Positions 33,754-43,982 of a stretch of DNA of 64,000 nucleotides are shown in pieces (the first letter of the stretch is position 1; the number at the start of each line of letters is the position of its first letter). Source of the DNA: Microbulbifer rhizosphaerae (GTDB lineage Bacteria; Pseudomonadota; Gammaproteobacteria; Pseudomonadales; Cellvibrionaceae); assembly GCF_014191725.1 (NCBI RefSeq), contig NZ_JACHWZ010000020.1, forward strand, positions 1 through 64,000, in the 5' to 3' direction. A program made the translations under genes and the position numbers. The notes under the pieces are model-generated. The model saw only the letters and a list, made by a program, of their open reading frames with translations. It ran no database searches and was not told the DNA's origin.

Positions 33754-36700
33754 ATGAACCGCACCTACAAAGTCATATGGAATACAAGCCGCAACACCTG
33801 GATGGCCGCCGGCGAACTCGCCAAGGCGCAGGGTAAAAGCAAGAGCGCCATATCCAGCACATCATCCCCGTCCGCCCCCCGCATCGGCACGCTGTTGCTG
33901 GCGGCCGGGCTGTCCGTCCCCGCGCTGCCGGCCCTGGCCGAAGAACTGCCCGGCAGCGGCACCATCAGCGCCGGCAGCGGCAGCATCAGCAGCGACGGCA
34001 CCGACATGATGGTGACCCAGTCCAGCGAGCGCATGTCGGTCAACTGGCTGAGCTTTTCCATCGGCGAGGGCAACTCGGTCACCTTCGACCAGCCCTCCAC
34101 CTCGTCAATCGCCCTCAACCGCGTGACCGGCTCCGATGTCTCCACTATCCAGGGCGCGCTGAACGCCAACGGCCGGGTATTCCTGATCAACCCCAACGGC
34201 GTGTTATTCAACCCCACGGCACAGGTCAATGTCGGCGGCCTGGTGGCCTCCACCCTCGAGTTGAGTGACGAGGACTTTCTCGCCGGGCACCACACTTTCG
34301 AGGGCGACAGCACGGCCGCGATCACCAACGAAGGCACCATCCGCGCCGCCCAGGGTGGGGCGGTGGCACTGGTGGCCGCGCGCATCGTCAACGAGGGCGC
34401 TATCGAGGCCCCCGGCGGCACCGTGGCGCTGGGTTCCGGCAGCCGCGTTACCCTCGATCTGGGCGGCCCGGTCAAGCTGCAGGTGGAAAAGGGTGCACTG
34501 GATGGCCTGATCGAACAGGGCGGCGCCATCCGGGCCGGCGGCGGCCAGGTCTACCTGACCGCCAAGGCAGCAGATGGCCTGGCTTCCAGCGTGATCAACC
34601 ACACCGGCGTCACCGAGGCGCGTACCCTGGCCAGTGGTGAGAACGGCGAGATCGTTCTGCTTGGCGATATGGACAATGGCGAAGTCAATGTGGCGGGCAC
34701 CCTCGACGCCTCCGCCCCGGATGGCGGCGACGGCGGCTTTATCGAAACCTCCGCGGCCAAGGTGCGCGTGGCCGACGGCACCGCCATCACCACCCTGGCG
34801 GCGGACGGCGCCACCGGCACCTGGCTGATCGACCCCAAGGACTACACCATCGCCGCATCGGGCGGCGATATCACCGGCGCAACGCTGTCCAGCCAGCTCG
34901 GCAGCAGCGGCGTCATGATCGAAAGCGTGAACGGCGCCGCCGACGGCAACGGCGATATTTTCGTCAACGATACCGTCAGTTGGTCGGCCAACGCCCTGGT
35001 CCTGCGGGCTGATCGCAATATCGAAATCAACGCGGAAATGAACGCCTCCGACAGCGCCGGGCTGGCACTGGAATACAACCGGGCCGGCGGTGGCGGCGAT
35101 TATTTCGTTAACGCGCCCGTCAATCTCGCCTCGAGCGGGAATTTCTCCACCAAGGACGGCAGCGCGGACAGCGTCCAGTACATCATTATCACCGACCTGG
35201 GGGAGCAGGGCAGCACCGAGGCCGACCTGCAGGGGATGAGCAACAATCCTTCCTTCAATTATGTGCTGGGTGCGGATATCGACGCCGGCGATACCGCAGG
35301 CTGGAATGCCGGCGCGGGGTTCGAGCCGGTGGGCACGGGCACTGCCGGGAATGCGTTTACCGGCCGTTTCGACGGCCTCGGCCACACCATCAGCGATCTG
35401 ACTATTAACCGCCCGGACACCAATCAGGTCGGCTTGTTCGGCGTCACCAGAGGCGCGACCCTTCGCAATGTCGGGCTTGTTGGCGGCAGCGTGACGGGGG
35501 GGGCTTTCGATGTCGGCGGGCTGGTGGGGGTGAACGGGAACTCGTCCAGCATCAGCAACGCCTACACCACCGGCAGAGTGACGGGGGATGCCAATGTCGG
35601 CGGGCTGGTGGGGAGTAACAACGGCTCCAGCATCAGCAACGCCTACACCACCGGCAGCGTGATGGGGAATGTCGAGTTTGTCGGCGGGCTGGTGGGGCTG
35701 AACGATGACTCCTCCATCATCAACGCTTACGCCACCGGCAACGTGACAGGGGCTTTCGGTGTCGGCGGGCTGGTGGGGTGGAACAACGCCTCCACCATTA
35801 GTAATGCCTACGTCACCGGCAGCGTGACGGGCGATAACGATGTCGGCGGGTTAATGGGGCGTAACGGCCCCGGCTCCACGGTCACGGATTCCTACTGGAA
35901 TACGGACACCAGCAATCAGTCCTTCGGCATTGGTTCTGACCCGGACAATCAGACCGTGACCGGCCTGACCACGGCGCAAATGTTGAACGCCGCCAGTTTC
36001 GACGGCTTCGATTTCACCACCACCTGGAGCATCAAGGAAGGCCAGACCAGCCCCTATATCGCCTCCCACACGCGGCATTCCGTTTTGCTGAGTGACAGTG
36101 AGGCCTATTTATCGGTGAAGACATTGGATGAATTGCAGGCGATGAACAGCGACCTGTCCGGCAATTATGTGTTGTTCAACGATATTGACGCCGGCGATAC
36201 CGCAGGCTGGAACGCCGGCGCGGGGTTCGAGCCGGTGGGCACGGGCACTTCCGGGAGTGAGTTTACCGGCCGCTTCGACGGCCTCGGCCACAACATCGGC
36301 GATCTAACCATCAATCGCGACAGCACCACTGGTGTCGGCCTGTTCGGCTTCACCAGCGGCGCGACCCTTCGCAATGTCGGGCTTGTTGGCGGCAGCGTGA
36401 CGGGGCAGACCAATGTCGGCGCGTTGGTGGGGCGAAGCTCCTCCTCCACCATCAGCAACGCCTACGCCACCGGCAGTGTGACGGGGCGTTTCTATGTCGG
36501 CGGGTTGGTGGGGATGAACTTCCAATCCAGCATCAGCAACGCCTACGCCACCGGCAGCGTGTCGAGCCTATTTTTGGGTGCCGGCGGGTTAGTGGGGTGG
36601 AACAAATCCTCCGCCATCAGCAACGCCTACGCCACCAATAGTGTGAAAGGCAATGACTTTGTCGGCGGGCTGGTGGGGGAGAACGAGGACCACTCCACTA

Positions 36701-39700
36701 TCAGCAACGCCTACGCCACCGGCAGCGTGACAGGAGATACCAGTGTCGGCGGATTGATAGGGGATAACGACTTCTCCTCCTTGGTAAGCAATTCCTACTG
36801 GAATACGGAGACCAGCGGGCAGTCCGCCGGCATTGGCGCTGACGATAACAATCAGACGGTGACCGGCCTGACCACAGCGGATATGTTGAACGCCGCCAAT
36901 TTCGGTGGATTCGATTTCGCCGCTAGCTGGAGCATCAAGGAGGGCCAGACCAGCCCCTATATCACCGCCAATGCCCGGCATTCCGTTTTGCTGAGTGACG
37001 GTGCGGCCTATTTATCGGTGAAGACACTGGATGAATTGCAGGCTATGAACAGCGACCTGTCCGGCAATTATGTGTTGTTCAACGATATCGACGCCGGCGA
37101 CACCGCAAGCTGGAACGCCGGCCAGGGGTTTGCCCCGGTGGGCACTGCTTCTTTTATTGGGGAGAATCCGTTTACCGGCCGTTTCGACGGCCTCGGCCAT
37201 ACCATTAGCGATCTGACCATCGCTGCTAGCGACGACATTGGCGTCGGTCTCTTCGGCGCTACCGACGGCGCGACCCTCCGCAATGTCGGGCTCGTTGGCG
37301 GCAACGTGACGGGGAATGGCTGGGTTGGCAGCCTGGTGGGGTGGAACCTTTCCTCCACCATCAGCAACGCCTATGCCACCGGCAGCGTGACGGGAGCTAC
37401 CGATGTCGGCGGACTGGTGGGATTGAACGACGGCTCCACCATCAGCAACGCCTACGCCACCGGTTGGGTGGCGGGGACGGGGTTCGATCCGGATACCAGT
37501 GGCCGGGTTGGCGGGCTGGTGGGGCAGAACACAAATGCCTCCGAAATCCGCGACGCCTACGCCACCGGCACCGTGGAGGGGGCTGGCGAGATCGGCGGGC
37601 TGGTGGGACTGAACGACTCCTCCACCATCAGCGGTGCCTATGCCACCGGCACCTTACGGGGGTTGCGCGATCTCGGCGGGCTGGTGGGGCGGAGCATCTC
37701 CTCCGGCATCAGCAATGCCTACGCCACCGGCAGTGTGGGAGTGGAGAGTGTGAGTATCAATGTCGGCGGACTGGTGGGGGTAAACGACGGCTCCACTATC
37801 AGCAACGCCTACGCCACCGGTAGTGTGAAAGGCGTTGAAGTTGTCGGCGGGCTGGTGGGGGAGAACGTCGACTCCACGGTAACGAATTCCTACTGGAATA
37901 CGGAGACCAGCGAACACGCCTCCGGCATTGGCACTGACAACAACGGTCAGACCGTGACCGGCCTGACCACGGCGGACATGTTGAATGCCGCCAATTTCGG
38001 TGGCTTCGATTTCGCCGCTACCTGGAGCATCAAGGAGGGCCAAACCAGCCCCTATATCACCTCCCACACGCGGCACTCGGTTTTGCTAAGTGATGGCGCG
38101 GCCTATTTGTCGGTGAAAACACTGGATGAATTGCAGGCCATGAACAGCGACTTGGCCGGCAACTATGTGCTGTTCAATGATATCGAGGCCGGCGAGACTG
38201 CAAGCTGGAACGCCGGCGAGGGATTCGACCCGGTGGGCACCGCCGACGCGTTTAATGAATTTACCGGTCGTTTCGACGGCCTCGACCACACCATCAGCGA
38301 TCTGACCATCGATCGCCCCGATACCGATTCTGTCGGCCTGTTCGGTGCTATCAACGGCGCGATCCTCCGCAATATCGGGCTCGTTGGCGGCAGCGTGACG
38401 GGGAATGGCCGGGTCGGCGGGCTGGTGGGGCAAAGCAGCTTCTCCTCCAGCATCAGCAACGTCTATACCACCGGTAATGTGTCGGGGCGTAGAGATACCG
38501 GCGGACTGGTGGGGAGGAACTTCGAATCCGACATCAGTAATTCCTACACCACCGGCAGCGTGACGGGCACAGGCACAGGTTTGGAGACCGGTAGCAGTAT
38601 CGGCGGTCTGGTGGGGTCGAACAAATCTTCCACCATCAGCGACGCATACGCCACCGGCAGCGTGTCGGGGAATAGTATCCATGTCGGCGGGCTGGTAGGG
38701 GAGAACGACGACTCCACCATCGACAACGCCTATGCCACCGGCAGCGTGTCCGGGCTTAGTCAGGTTGGCGGCCTGGTGGGGCTGAACTATTACTCCAACG
38801 ACTCCTCCACCATCAGCAATGCCTACGCCACCGGCAGCGTGACGGCCGAAGATGTCGACAACCTATTTGCGAATAGCAGGGCCGGGGGGCTGGTGGGGGA
38901 GAACCGGGGCTCCGGCATCATCAACGCCTACGCCACCGGCAACGTGACGGGGAATCTACGAAGTGTCGGTGGTCTGGTGGGGTTGAACACCGGCTCCTCC
39001 ACCATCAGCAACACCTACGCCACCGGCAGCGTGGCGGGGAGCAGCAATGTCGGCGGGCTGGTGGGCTCGAACGACTCCTCCACGATAGCGAATTCCTACT
39101 GGAATGCGCAGACCAGCAGTCAGTCCTCAGGCATCGGCTCTGACAACAACGGTCAGCCAACGACCGGCCTGAGCACGGCGGAAATGCTGAACGCCGGCAA
39201 CTTCGGCTTTGATTTCGACAATACCTGGAGCATCAAGGAGGGCCAGACCAGCCCCTATATCACCTCCCACACGCGGCATTCGGTTTTGCTGAGTGACGGC
39301 GCGGCCTATTTATCGGTGAAGACACTGGATGAATTGCAGGCCATGAACAGCGATCTGGCCGGCAACTACGTGCTGTTCAATGATATCGACGCCGGCGATA
39401 CCGCAAGCTGGAACGGCGAGACGGGGTTCGATCCTGTGGGCAATGACGGGAATGCGTTTACCGGCCGTTTTGACGGGCTGGGCCACACCGTCAGCGATCT
39501 GACCATCGATCGCCCCGACACCGATTATGTCGGCCTGTTCGGATATACCAGCGGCGCGACCCTGCGCAATGTCGGGCTCGTTGGTGGCAGCGTGACGGGT
39601 AAAGATTTTGTCGGCGGACTGGCGGGGCGGAACGGCAGATCGTCCAGCATCAGCAACGCCTACACTACCGGTAGCGTGGTGGGGAGTGGCGACTATGTCG

Positions 39701-41910
39701 GCGGACTGGCGGGGATTAACTCCAACTCCACCATCAGCAACGCTTACGCCACCGGCAGCGTGAGGGGCGGAGGCAAGAATATCGGCGGGCTGGCGGGGGG
39801 TAACGTCGTCTCCACCATCAGCAACGCCTACGCCTCCGGCAGCGTGACGGGCGATAGCGGTGTCGGTGGGCTGGTGGGGCGGAACGACCAGGCCGCTATC
39901 AGCAACGCCTACGCCAACGGCAGCGTGTCGGGTAACACCAAGGTCGGCGGGCTGGTGGGGGACAGGAGCCTCATCTTGACCTCGGTCAGGGATTCCTACT
40001 GGAATACGGAGACCAGCGGCCAGGGGTCGAGCGCGGGCGGAACCGGCCTGACCACGGCGGAGATGCAAAATCCCTTCACTTTCATCGATGCGGGTTGGGA
40101 TTTCGAGACTGTCTGGGGCAAGTCCAGTAACAGCGATACGCCTGAAAACAGCGGCTATATGATGCTGCGCGAGGTCGGTGTCAGCAGCGACGCGCTGTAT
40201 GACGATTACGTCAAACTGTCCGGCAACACCTCCAAGACCTATGGTGACGCCAACCCGGCGCTCGCCGGCATTACGCTGGACGGCCTTGGAACGGACAATG
40301 TCTCGCTCGAATGGGACAGCGCCATCACGAATACCACCGATGCCGGAACCTATGCCTATTCCGGCGCTGGTGTCCTCGATGTCACCACCGTTTCTGCAAA
40401 CGGTGTTTACGTGGATTACGGCGCGGGCAACCTGACTATCGACAAGGCGGCTTTGACCGTCACTGCCAATGACGCCGGCAAGACCTACGACGGCCAGGCC
40501 TTCAACGGCGGCAACGGCGTCACCTACGCCGGGTTCGTGGCGAATGAAGACGAGAGCGTGCTCGGCGGCAGCCTCAGCTTTGGCGGCACAGCGCAAAACG
40601 CCGTGAATGCCGGCAGCTACACCCTCATCGCCGCCGGCCTGTCGTCGGACAACTACGTCATCGATTATGCCAACGGAACCCTGACGGTAAACCAGGCAAC
40701 CATCGCCAACATCACCGGTATCACCGCTGAGCACAAGACCTACGACGGCACCACCGATGCGACACTCGATGCGTCCGGCGCAGGCTTCACCGGCATCGTC
40801 TCCGGCGACACGCTCACCGTCGCCACGGCCACCGGCGCCTTCGCCGACAAGAATGCCGGCAGCGGCAAGACGGTGAATATAAGCGGTCTGACCCTGGGCG
40901 GTGATGACGCGGGCAACTACAGGCTCGACAGCGACACCGCCACCACCACTGCGGATATCGACAAGGCGACCATCGCCAACATCACCGGTATCACCGCTGG
41001 GGACAAGATCTATGACGGCACCACCGACGCGACACTCGTTGCATCGAGGGTCGGCTTCGACGGCATGGTCTCCGGCGATACGCTTATCATCGACGTCGAC
41101 GCGGCCACCGGCACCTTCGCCGACAAGAATGCCGGTAGCGGCAAAACGGTGAATATCACTGGCCTGATCCTGGGTGGCGATGACGCGGGCAACTACACAC
41201 TTGCCGGCGACACCACCACCACTGCCGATATCAACAAGGCGACCATCGCCAATATCACCGGTATCACCGCTGAGGACAAGACCTACGACGGCACCACCGA
41301 CGCGACACTCGATGCGTCCGGCGCGGGCTTCACCGGCATCATCTCCGGCGACACCCTCACCGTCGCCACGGCCACCGGCGCCTTCGCCGACAAGAACGTC
41401 GGTAGTGGCAAGACGGTCACGATCGGCGGCCTGACCCTGGGCGGCGACGATGCGGGCAACTACACACTTGCCGACGACGCTTCCACCACCGCCGCCGATA
41501 TCGACAGGGCCGCACTTTCCATCACCGCCAATGACGCAGACAAGAGCTATGACGGCCAGGCGTTCACCGGCGGCAATGGCGTGAGCTACGCCGGGTTCGT
41601 GGCGGGCGAAGACGAGCGCGTACTCGGTGGCGGCCTCAGCTTTGGCGGCACGGCACAAGGCGCGGTGGATGCGGGCACCTATACCCTTACCGCATCCGGC
41701 TTTACCTCGGACAACTATGACATCGCCTACAACAACGGCACCTTGACCGTAAGCAGCTCGGTGTCGGCACCGGCGGACGCGATTATCAAGCAGACACTGG
41801 AGTTCGCCTCCAGCGCCGTGTTACCGCATGACGTCCGCAAGATTTTTGTCGACGGCACCGGTATCCGGGTATGGGGGAGCGAGTTCGATGATGGAGAGGA
41901 AGACCAATGA
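33754..41910 (+). CDS. TpsA: filamentous-haemagglutinin-type exoprotein with GLUG and MBG repeats
   Basis: 2718 residues. It opens with an extended signal peptide region (MNRTYKVIWNTSRNTWMAAG), which fixes the ATG at 33754 rather than 33703. A signal helix and cleavage site (LPALAEE) follow. The TPS secretion domain is at about 60-310 and contains VFLINPNGVLFNPTAQVNVG, the segment TpsB recognises. Five long blocks (about residues 490-2140) each start with a FTGRFDGLGHTISDLTI-type unit and carry GLUG motifs (VGGLVG..N..S..ISNAYATG), about 30 in all. The C-terminal ~570 residues hold six MBG/YDG modules (KTYDGTTDATL). This is a secreted adhesin or matrix protein. It overlaps tpsB by 4 bp. Confidence 0.93.
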   Translation: MNRTYKVIWNTSRNTWMAAGELAKAQGKSKSAISSTSSPSAPRIGTLLLAAGLSVPALPALAEELPGSGTISAGSGSISSDGTDMMVTQSSERMSVNWLSFSIGEGNSVTFDQPSTSSIALNRVTGSDVSTIQGALNANGRVFLINPNGVLFNPTAQVNVGGLVASTLELSDEDFLAGHHTFEGDSTAAITNEGTIRAAQGGAVALVAARIVNEGAIEAPGGTVALGSGSRVTLDLGGPVKLQVEKGALDGLIEQGGAIRAGGGQVYLTAKAADGLASSVINHTGVTEARTLASGENGEIVLLGDMDNGEVNVAGTLDASAPDGGDGGFIETSAAKVRVADGTAITTLAADGATGTWLIDPKDYTIAASGGDITGATLSSQLGSSGVMIESVNGAADGNGDIFVNDTVSWSANALVLRADRNIEINAEMNASDSAGLALEYNRAGGGGDYFVNAPVNLASSGNFSTKDGSADSVQYIIITDLGEQGSTEADLQGMSNNPSFNYVLGADIDAGDTAGWNAGAGFEPVGTGTAGNAFTGRFDGLGHTISDLTINRPDTNQVGLFGVTRGATLRNVGLVGGSVTGGAFDVGGLVGVNGNSSSISNAYTTGRVTGDANVGGLVGSNNGSSISNAYTTGSVMGNVEFVGGLVGLNDDSSIINAYATGNVTGAFGVGGLVGWNNASTISNAYVTGSVTGDNDVGGLMGRNGPGSTVTDSYWNTDTSNQSFGIGSDPDNQTVTGLTTAQMLNAASFDGFDFTTTWSIKEGQTSPYIASHTRHSVLLSDSEAYLSVKTLDELQAMNSDLSGNYVLFNDIDAGDTAGWNAGAGFEPVGTGTSGSEFTGRFDGLGHNIGDLTINRDSTTGVGLFGFTSGATLRNVGLVGGSVTGQTNVGALVGRSSSSTISNAYATGSVTGRFYVGGLVGMNFQSSISNAYATGSVSSLFLGAGGLVGWNKSSAISNAYATNSVKGNDFVGGLVGENEDHSTISNAYATGSVTGDTSVGGLIGDNDFSSLVSNSYWNTETSGQSAGIGADDNNQTVTGLTTADMLNAANFGGFDFAASWSIKEGQTSPYITANARHSVLLSDGAAYLSVKTLDELQAMNSDLSGNYVLFNDIDAGDTASWNAGQGFAPVGTASFIGENPFTGRFDGLGHTISDLTIAASDDIGVGLFGATDGATLRNVGLVGGNVTGNGWVGSLVGWNLSSTISNAYATGSVTGATDVGGLVGLNDGSTISNAYATGWVAGTGFDPDTSGRVGGLVGQNTNASEIRDAYATGTVEGAGEIGGLVGLNDSSTISGAYATGTLRGLRDLGGLVGRSISSGISNAYATGSVGVESVSINVGGLVGVNDGSTISNAYATGSVKGVEVVGGLVGENVDSTVTNSYWNTETSEHASGIGTDNNGQTVTGLTTADMLNAANFGGFDFAATWSIKEGQTSPYITSHTRHSVLLSDGAAYLSVKTLDELQAMNSDLAGNYVLFNDIEAGETASWNAGEGFDPVGTADAFNEFTGRFDGLDHTISDLTIDRPDTDSVGLFGAINGAILRNIGLVGGSVTGNGRVGGLVGQSSFSSSISNVYTTGNVSGRRDTGGLVGRNFESDISNSYTTGSVTGTGTGLETGSSIGGLVGSNKSSTISDAYATGSVSGNSIHVGGLVGENDDSTIDNAYATGSVSGLSQVGGLVGLNYYSNDSSTISNAYATGSVTAEDVDNLFANSRAGGLVGENRGSGIINAYATGNVTGNLRSVGGLVGLNTGSSTISNTYATGSVAGSSNVGGLVGSNDSSTIANSYWNAQTSSQSSGIGSDNNGQPTTGLSTAEMLNAGNFGFDFDNTWSIKEGQTSPYITSHTRHSVLLSDGAAYLSVKTLDELQAMNSDLAGNYVLFNDIDAGDTASWNGETGFDPVGNDGNAFTGRFDGLGHTVSDLTIDRPDTDYVGLFGYTSGATLRNVGLVGGSVTGKDFVGGLAGRNGRSSSISNAYTTGSVVGSGDYVGGLAGINSNSTISNAYATGSVRGGGKNIGGLAGGNVVSTISNAYASGSVTGDSGVGGLVGRNDQAAISNAYANGSVSGNTKVGGLVGDRSLILTSVRDSYWNTETSGQGSSAGGTGLTTAEMQNPFTFIDAGWDFETVWGKSSNSDTPENSGYMMLREVGVSSDALYDDYVKLSGNTSKTYGDANPALAGITLDGLGTDNVSLEWDSAITNTTDAGTYAYSGAGVLDVTTVSANGVYVDYGAGNLTIDKAALTVTANDAGKTYDGQAFNGGNGVTYAGFVANEDESVLGGSLSFGGTAQNAVNAGSYTLIAAGLSSDNYVIDYANGTLTVNQATIANITGITAEHKTYDGTTDATLDASGAGFTGIVSGDTLTVATATGAFADKNAGSGKTVNISGLTLGGDDAGNYRLDSDTATTTADIDKATIANITGITAGDKIYDGTTDATLVASRVGFDGMVSGDTLIIDVDAATGTFADKNAGSGKTVNITGLILGGDDAGNYTLAGDTTTTADINKATIANITGITAEDKTYDGTTDATLDASGAGFTGIISGDTLTVATATGAFADKNVGSGKTVTIGGLTLGGDDAGNYTLADDASTTAADIDRAALSITANDADKSYDGQAFTGGNGVSYAGFVAGEDERVLGGGLSFGGTAQGAVDAGTYTLTASGFTSDNYDIAYNNGTLTVSSSVSAPADAIIKQTLEFASSAVLPHDVRKIFVDGTGIRVWGSEFDDGEEDQ
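35215..40170 (+). repeat. Five in-frame long repeat blocks inside tpsA
   Basis: Each block of roughly 290-400 codons has a unit like LDELQAMNSDLSGNYVLFND, then a TGRFDGL unit, then a run of GLUG motifs, then a YWNTETS..GIG unit. By eye, GLUG copies per block number 5, 5, 7, 8 and 5. DNA identity between blocks is high over tens of bases, especially at the LLSDGAAYLSVKTLDELQ junctions near 36090, 36990, 38085 and 39290. Recombination between them could change protein length. Confidence 0.85.
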
Positions 41911-43517
41911 GCCACACTGCAACCCGAAAACCATTATCAGTCTCCCTCCTGATCCTGCTGGGGCTGGCGCCGCTGGGTGCACAAGCGGCACCACCGGACG
42001 CCGGCCGCATTATGCGGGACACTCTGTCCGTGACCCCTTACGAACCGCTGGGGCCCTCGGTATCGTTTGAGCTGGATGTCGCACCGCTCGAAGAAAGTGA
42101 ACAAGGTGGCGCGCGGGTGCGTGTGACGCGTATCGAACTCAGCGGCCACAGCGTGTTTGACGAAGCCACCCTGCAAGCCGTGGTGGCCGATGCATTGACA
42201 ACCGAGCAGGATCTGGCGGGACTGCGCGGCATCGCCAACCGCCTCACCCGCTACTACCGCGACCGGGGCTACCCTTTCGCCCGCGCCATTCTGCCGCCGC
42301 AGACCCTGCAGGACGGCGTCCTCAGGATCACCCTGCTCGAAGGCCGCTATGGCGCCGTGCGCGGAGACGGCGCCCTGGCCGCACAGGCACAGCCCTGGCT
42401 GGACACCCTGCAATCGGGCGACGTGATCGCCGCCGATCCGCTGGAACGCACCACCCTGCTGCTGGGCGACCTGCCCGGTATCGAGACGGTGCCGGTGATG
42501 CGCCCCGGCGATACCCTCGGCAGCGGCGACCTGGCTGTGAAAGTCACCCCCGGCGAGCAGCTGCAAACCACCTTCGGCACCGACAACCACGGCAGCCGTA
42601 CCTCCGGCGAAGGCCGCGCCCATATCGGTGTATTGGCCAATCGGCTGTTCACGCTGGGGGACGAACTGAATGTCACCGCACTCTATAGCGAGGAAGATCT
42701 CTGGCTGGGCCGGGTCGCCTATTCCCTGCCGCTGGGCCATAGCGGGCTGCGGGGTGAACTCGCCTATGCGCGTACCGAATACAACCTGCGCGAACCCTTC
42801 ACCGGTTTCACCGGCACGGCGGATATCGGCAGCGCCCGCCTGAGCTACCCCTTTATCCGCAGCCACCAGGGCAATCTCACGGCCTCCCTGTCCTACCGCT
42901 ACAAAACGCTGGATGACCGGCTGCTTGACGTCAGCTACCAGCGCAGGGATAGCGACAGCGGCTCCATCGCCCTGCAATTCGATCGCCGCGACACCCTCGG
43001 CGGCGGTGGCATCAGCTACGGCGAAATCGGCATCACCAGCGGCGACCTGAGCAACGATACCAATGGAACCACCGAAGGCGGATTCAGCTACCTTGGCCTG
43101 GATCTGTCACGCCTGCAGAGCCTGCCCGGATCGTTTTCGCTATGGGCGAACGCCCGGGTCCAGTGGGCGGACACCCAGCTCGACTCCTCGGAGGCGATGA
43201 GCCTCGGCGGCGCCAACGGCGTGCGCGCCTATCCGCAGGGAGAAGTCTCCGGCAGCCGCGCCTGGCTGGCGCGGCTGGAAACCCGCTACCACGCCGCGGC
43301 GCAAGTCACCCCCTACCTGTTCTACGACCACGGCCGGCGTGCCGGATATCTCGACGAGCCGGGCGAGCGCCTGGCCGGCGGCGGCCTCGGCCTGCGCTAC
43401 AGCGGCGCGGCCTGGAGCCTGGACGCCGCAATGGCGTTCCAGACCACCGGCGAGACGGCAACGGAGGACGAGCAGCGGGACCCGCGTTTCTGGCTCCAGG
43501 CGACTTATAGGCTCTGA
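41907..43517 (+). CDS. TpsB: two-partner secretion outer-membrane transporter (ShlB/FhaC family)
   Basis: 536 residues. A signal peptide covers about 1-27. A POTRA_2-type domain starts at about 72 (VTRIELSGHSVFDEATLQAV, then YYRDRGYPFARAILPPQTL, then VLRITLLEGRYG), and a second POTRA-like region precedes the 16-strand barrel. The barrel contains the conserved LGGANGVRAYPQGEVSGSRA segment of loop L6 (VRGY/F-like motif here VRAYP), and the protein ends with an aromatic-Arg-Leu strand. It exports the TpsA encoded immediately upstream; ATGA overlap (41907-41910) couples their translation. Length is normal. Confidence 0.95.
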   Translation: MSHTATRKPLSVSLLILLGLAPLGAQAAPPDAGRIMRDTLSVTPYEPLGPSVSFELDVAPLEESEQGGARVRVTRIELSGHSVFDEATLQAVVADALTTEQDLAGLRGIANRLTRYYRDRGYPFARAILPPQTLQDGVLRITLLEGRYGAVRGDGALAAQAQPWLDTLQSGDVIAADPLERTTLLLGDLPGIETVPVMRPGDTLGSGDLAVKVTPGEQLQTTFGTDNHGSRTSGEGRAHIGVLANRLFTLGDELNVTALYSEEDLWLGRVAYSLPLGHSGLRGELAYARTEYNLREPFTGFTGTADIGSARLSYPFIRSHQGNLTASLSYRYKTLDDRLLDVSYQRRDSDSGSIALQFDRRDTLGGGGISYGEIGITSGDLSNDTNGTTEGGFSYLGLDLSRLQSLPGSFSLWANARVQWADTQLDSSEAMSLGGANGVRAYPQGEVSGSRAWLARLETRYHAAAQVTPYLFYDHGRRAGYLDEPGERLAGGGLGLRYSGAAWSLDAAMAFQTTGETATEDEQRDPRFWLQATYRL

Positions 43518-43546
43518 ACACGATATATGAAGTTTTGCAGTAACTA

Positions 43547-43633
43547 CCCTCCCCTCTCCCGCTTGCGGGGGAGGGGCCGGGGGAGGGGGCGCTGACCGGC
43601 TCCCCCTCTCCCTACCCAAAGGGGGAGAGGGGA
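43547..43633. repeat. CCCTCTCCC palindrome pair
   Basis: Two adjacent inverted repeats are visible: CCTCTCCCGC-TTGC-GGGGGAGGG, and CCCCCTCTCCCTACCCAAAG followed by GGGGAGAGGGG. They lie after tpsB and could help end its transcript, but there is no T-run. The same theme is at 14681. The 465-bp gap 43518-43982 contains only this and the REPIN-like pair at 43800-43945. Confidence 0.6.
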
Positions 43634-43799
43634 CTGTCGGGGTGATCAGTGCCATTGGGCCCTGAACCCTACTGCCCACAGGGTGAGGGTGGCGAGCCCT
43701 CGCCCGGATAAAAAACCCCGCTGTTTGAAATCCGTCAGGGATTTTTCACTTTCCGCAAGCACTCCTGCCAACAATCCTCCAGACTCTGGCGCTGCCCCT

Positions 43800-43945
43800 T
43801 GTAGGAGCGGCCGCTGGCCGCGACAAATTTGCCTGGAACAAATTTGGACGCCGGAGGCGCCCGAAGGGTGAGTGTCAGGGATGGCGCGCGAATCAGCGAC
43901 TGTGAAATACACCACCACCGATCGCGACCAGCGGCCGCTCCTACA
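43800..43945. repeat. REPIN-like inverted pair of GGCCGCTCCTACA palindromes
   Basis: TGTAGGAGCGGCCGCTGGCC followed by GCGA at 43800-43823 faces GATCGCGACCAGCGGCCGCT followed by CCTACA at 43920-43945. The spacer of about 95 bp holds no gene. Two REP units in opposite orientation are the hallmark of REPINs. Confidence 0.7.
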
Positions 43946-43982
43946 GGGGAAAGTCCCGGCAGAAAAATAACAAGGTGAGACT

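Noticed and set aside
35200-40200. Regularly spaced repeats that could suggest a CRISPR array or satellite
   Set aside because: The repeats are in one long open frame and encode GLUG motifs with varied spacers of coding sequence; repeat length and spacing are not CRISPR-like.
39310-41658. Long open frame on the minus strand opposite tpsA (782 codons)
   Set aside because: It is the antisense of the repeat blocks, lacks a ribosome site and any family signature, and arises from the GC-rich codon pattern of tpsA.
43683-43871. 62-codon open frame in the gap between tpsB and the hydroxylase gene
   Set aside because: It overlaps a REPIN-like unit and has repeat-derived sequence; no sign of a real protein.
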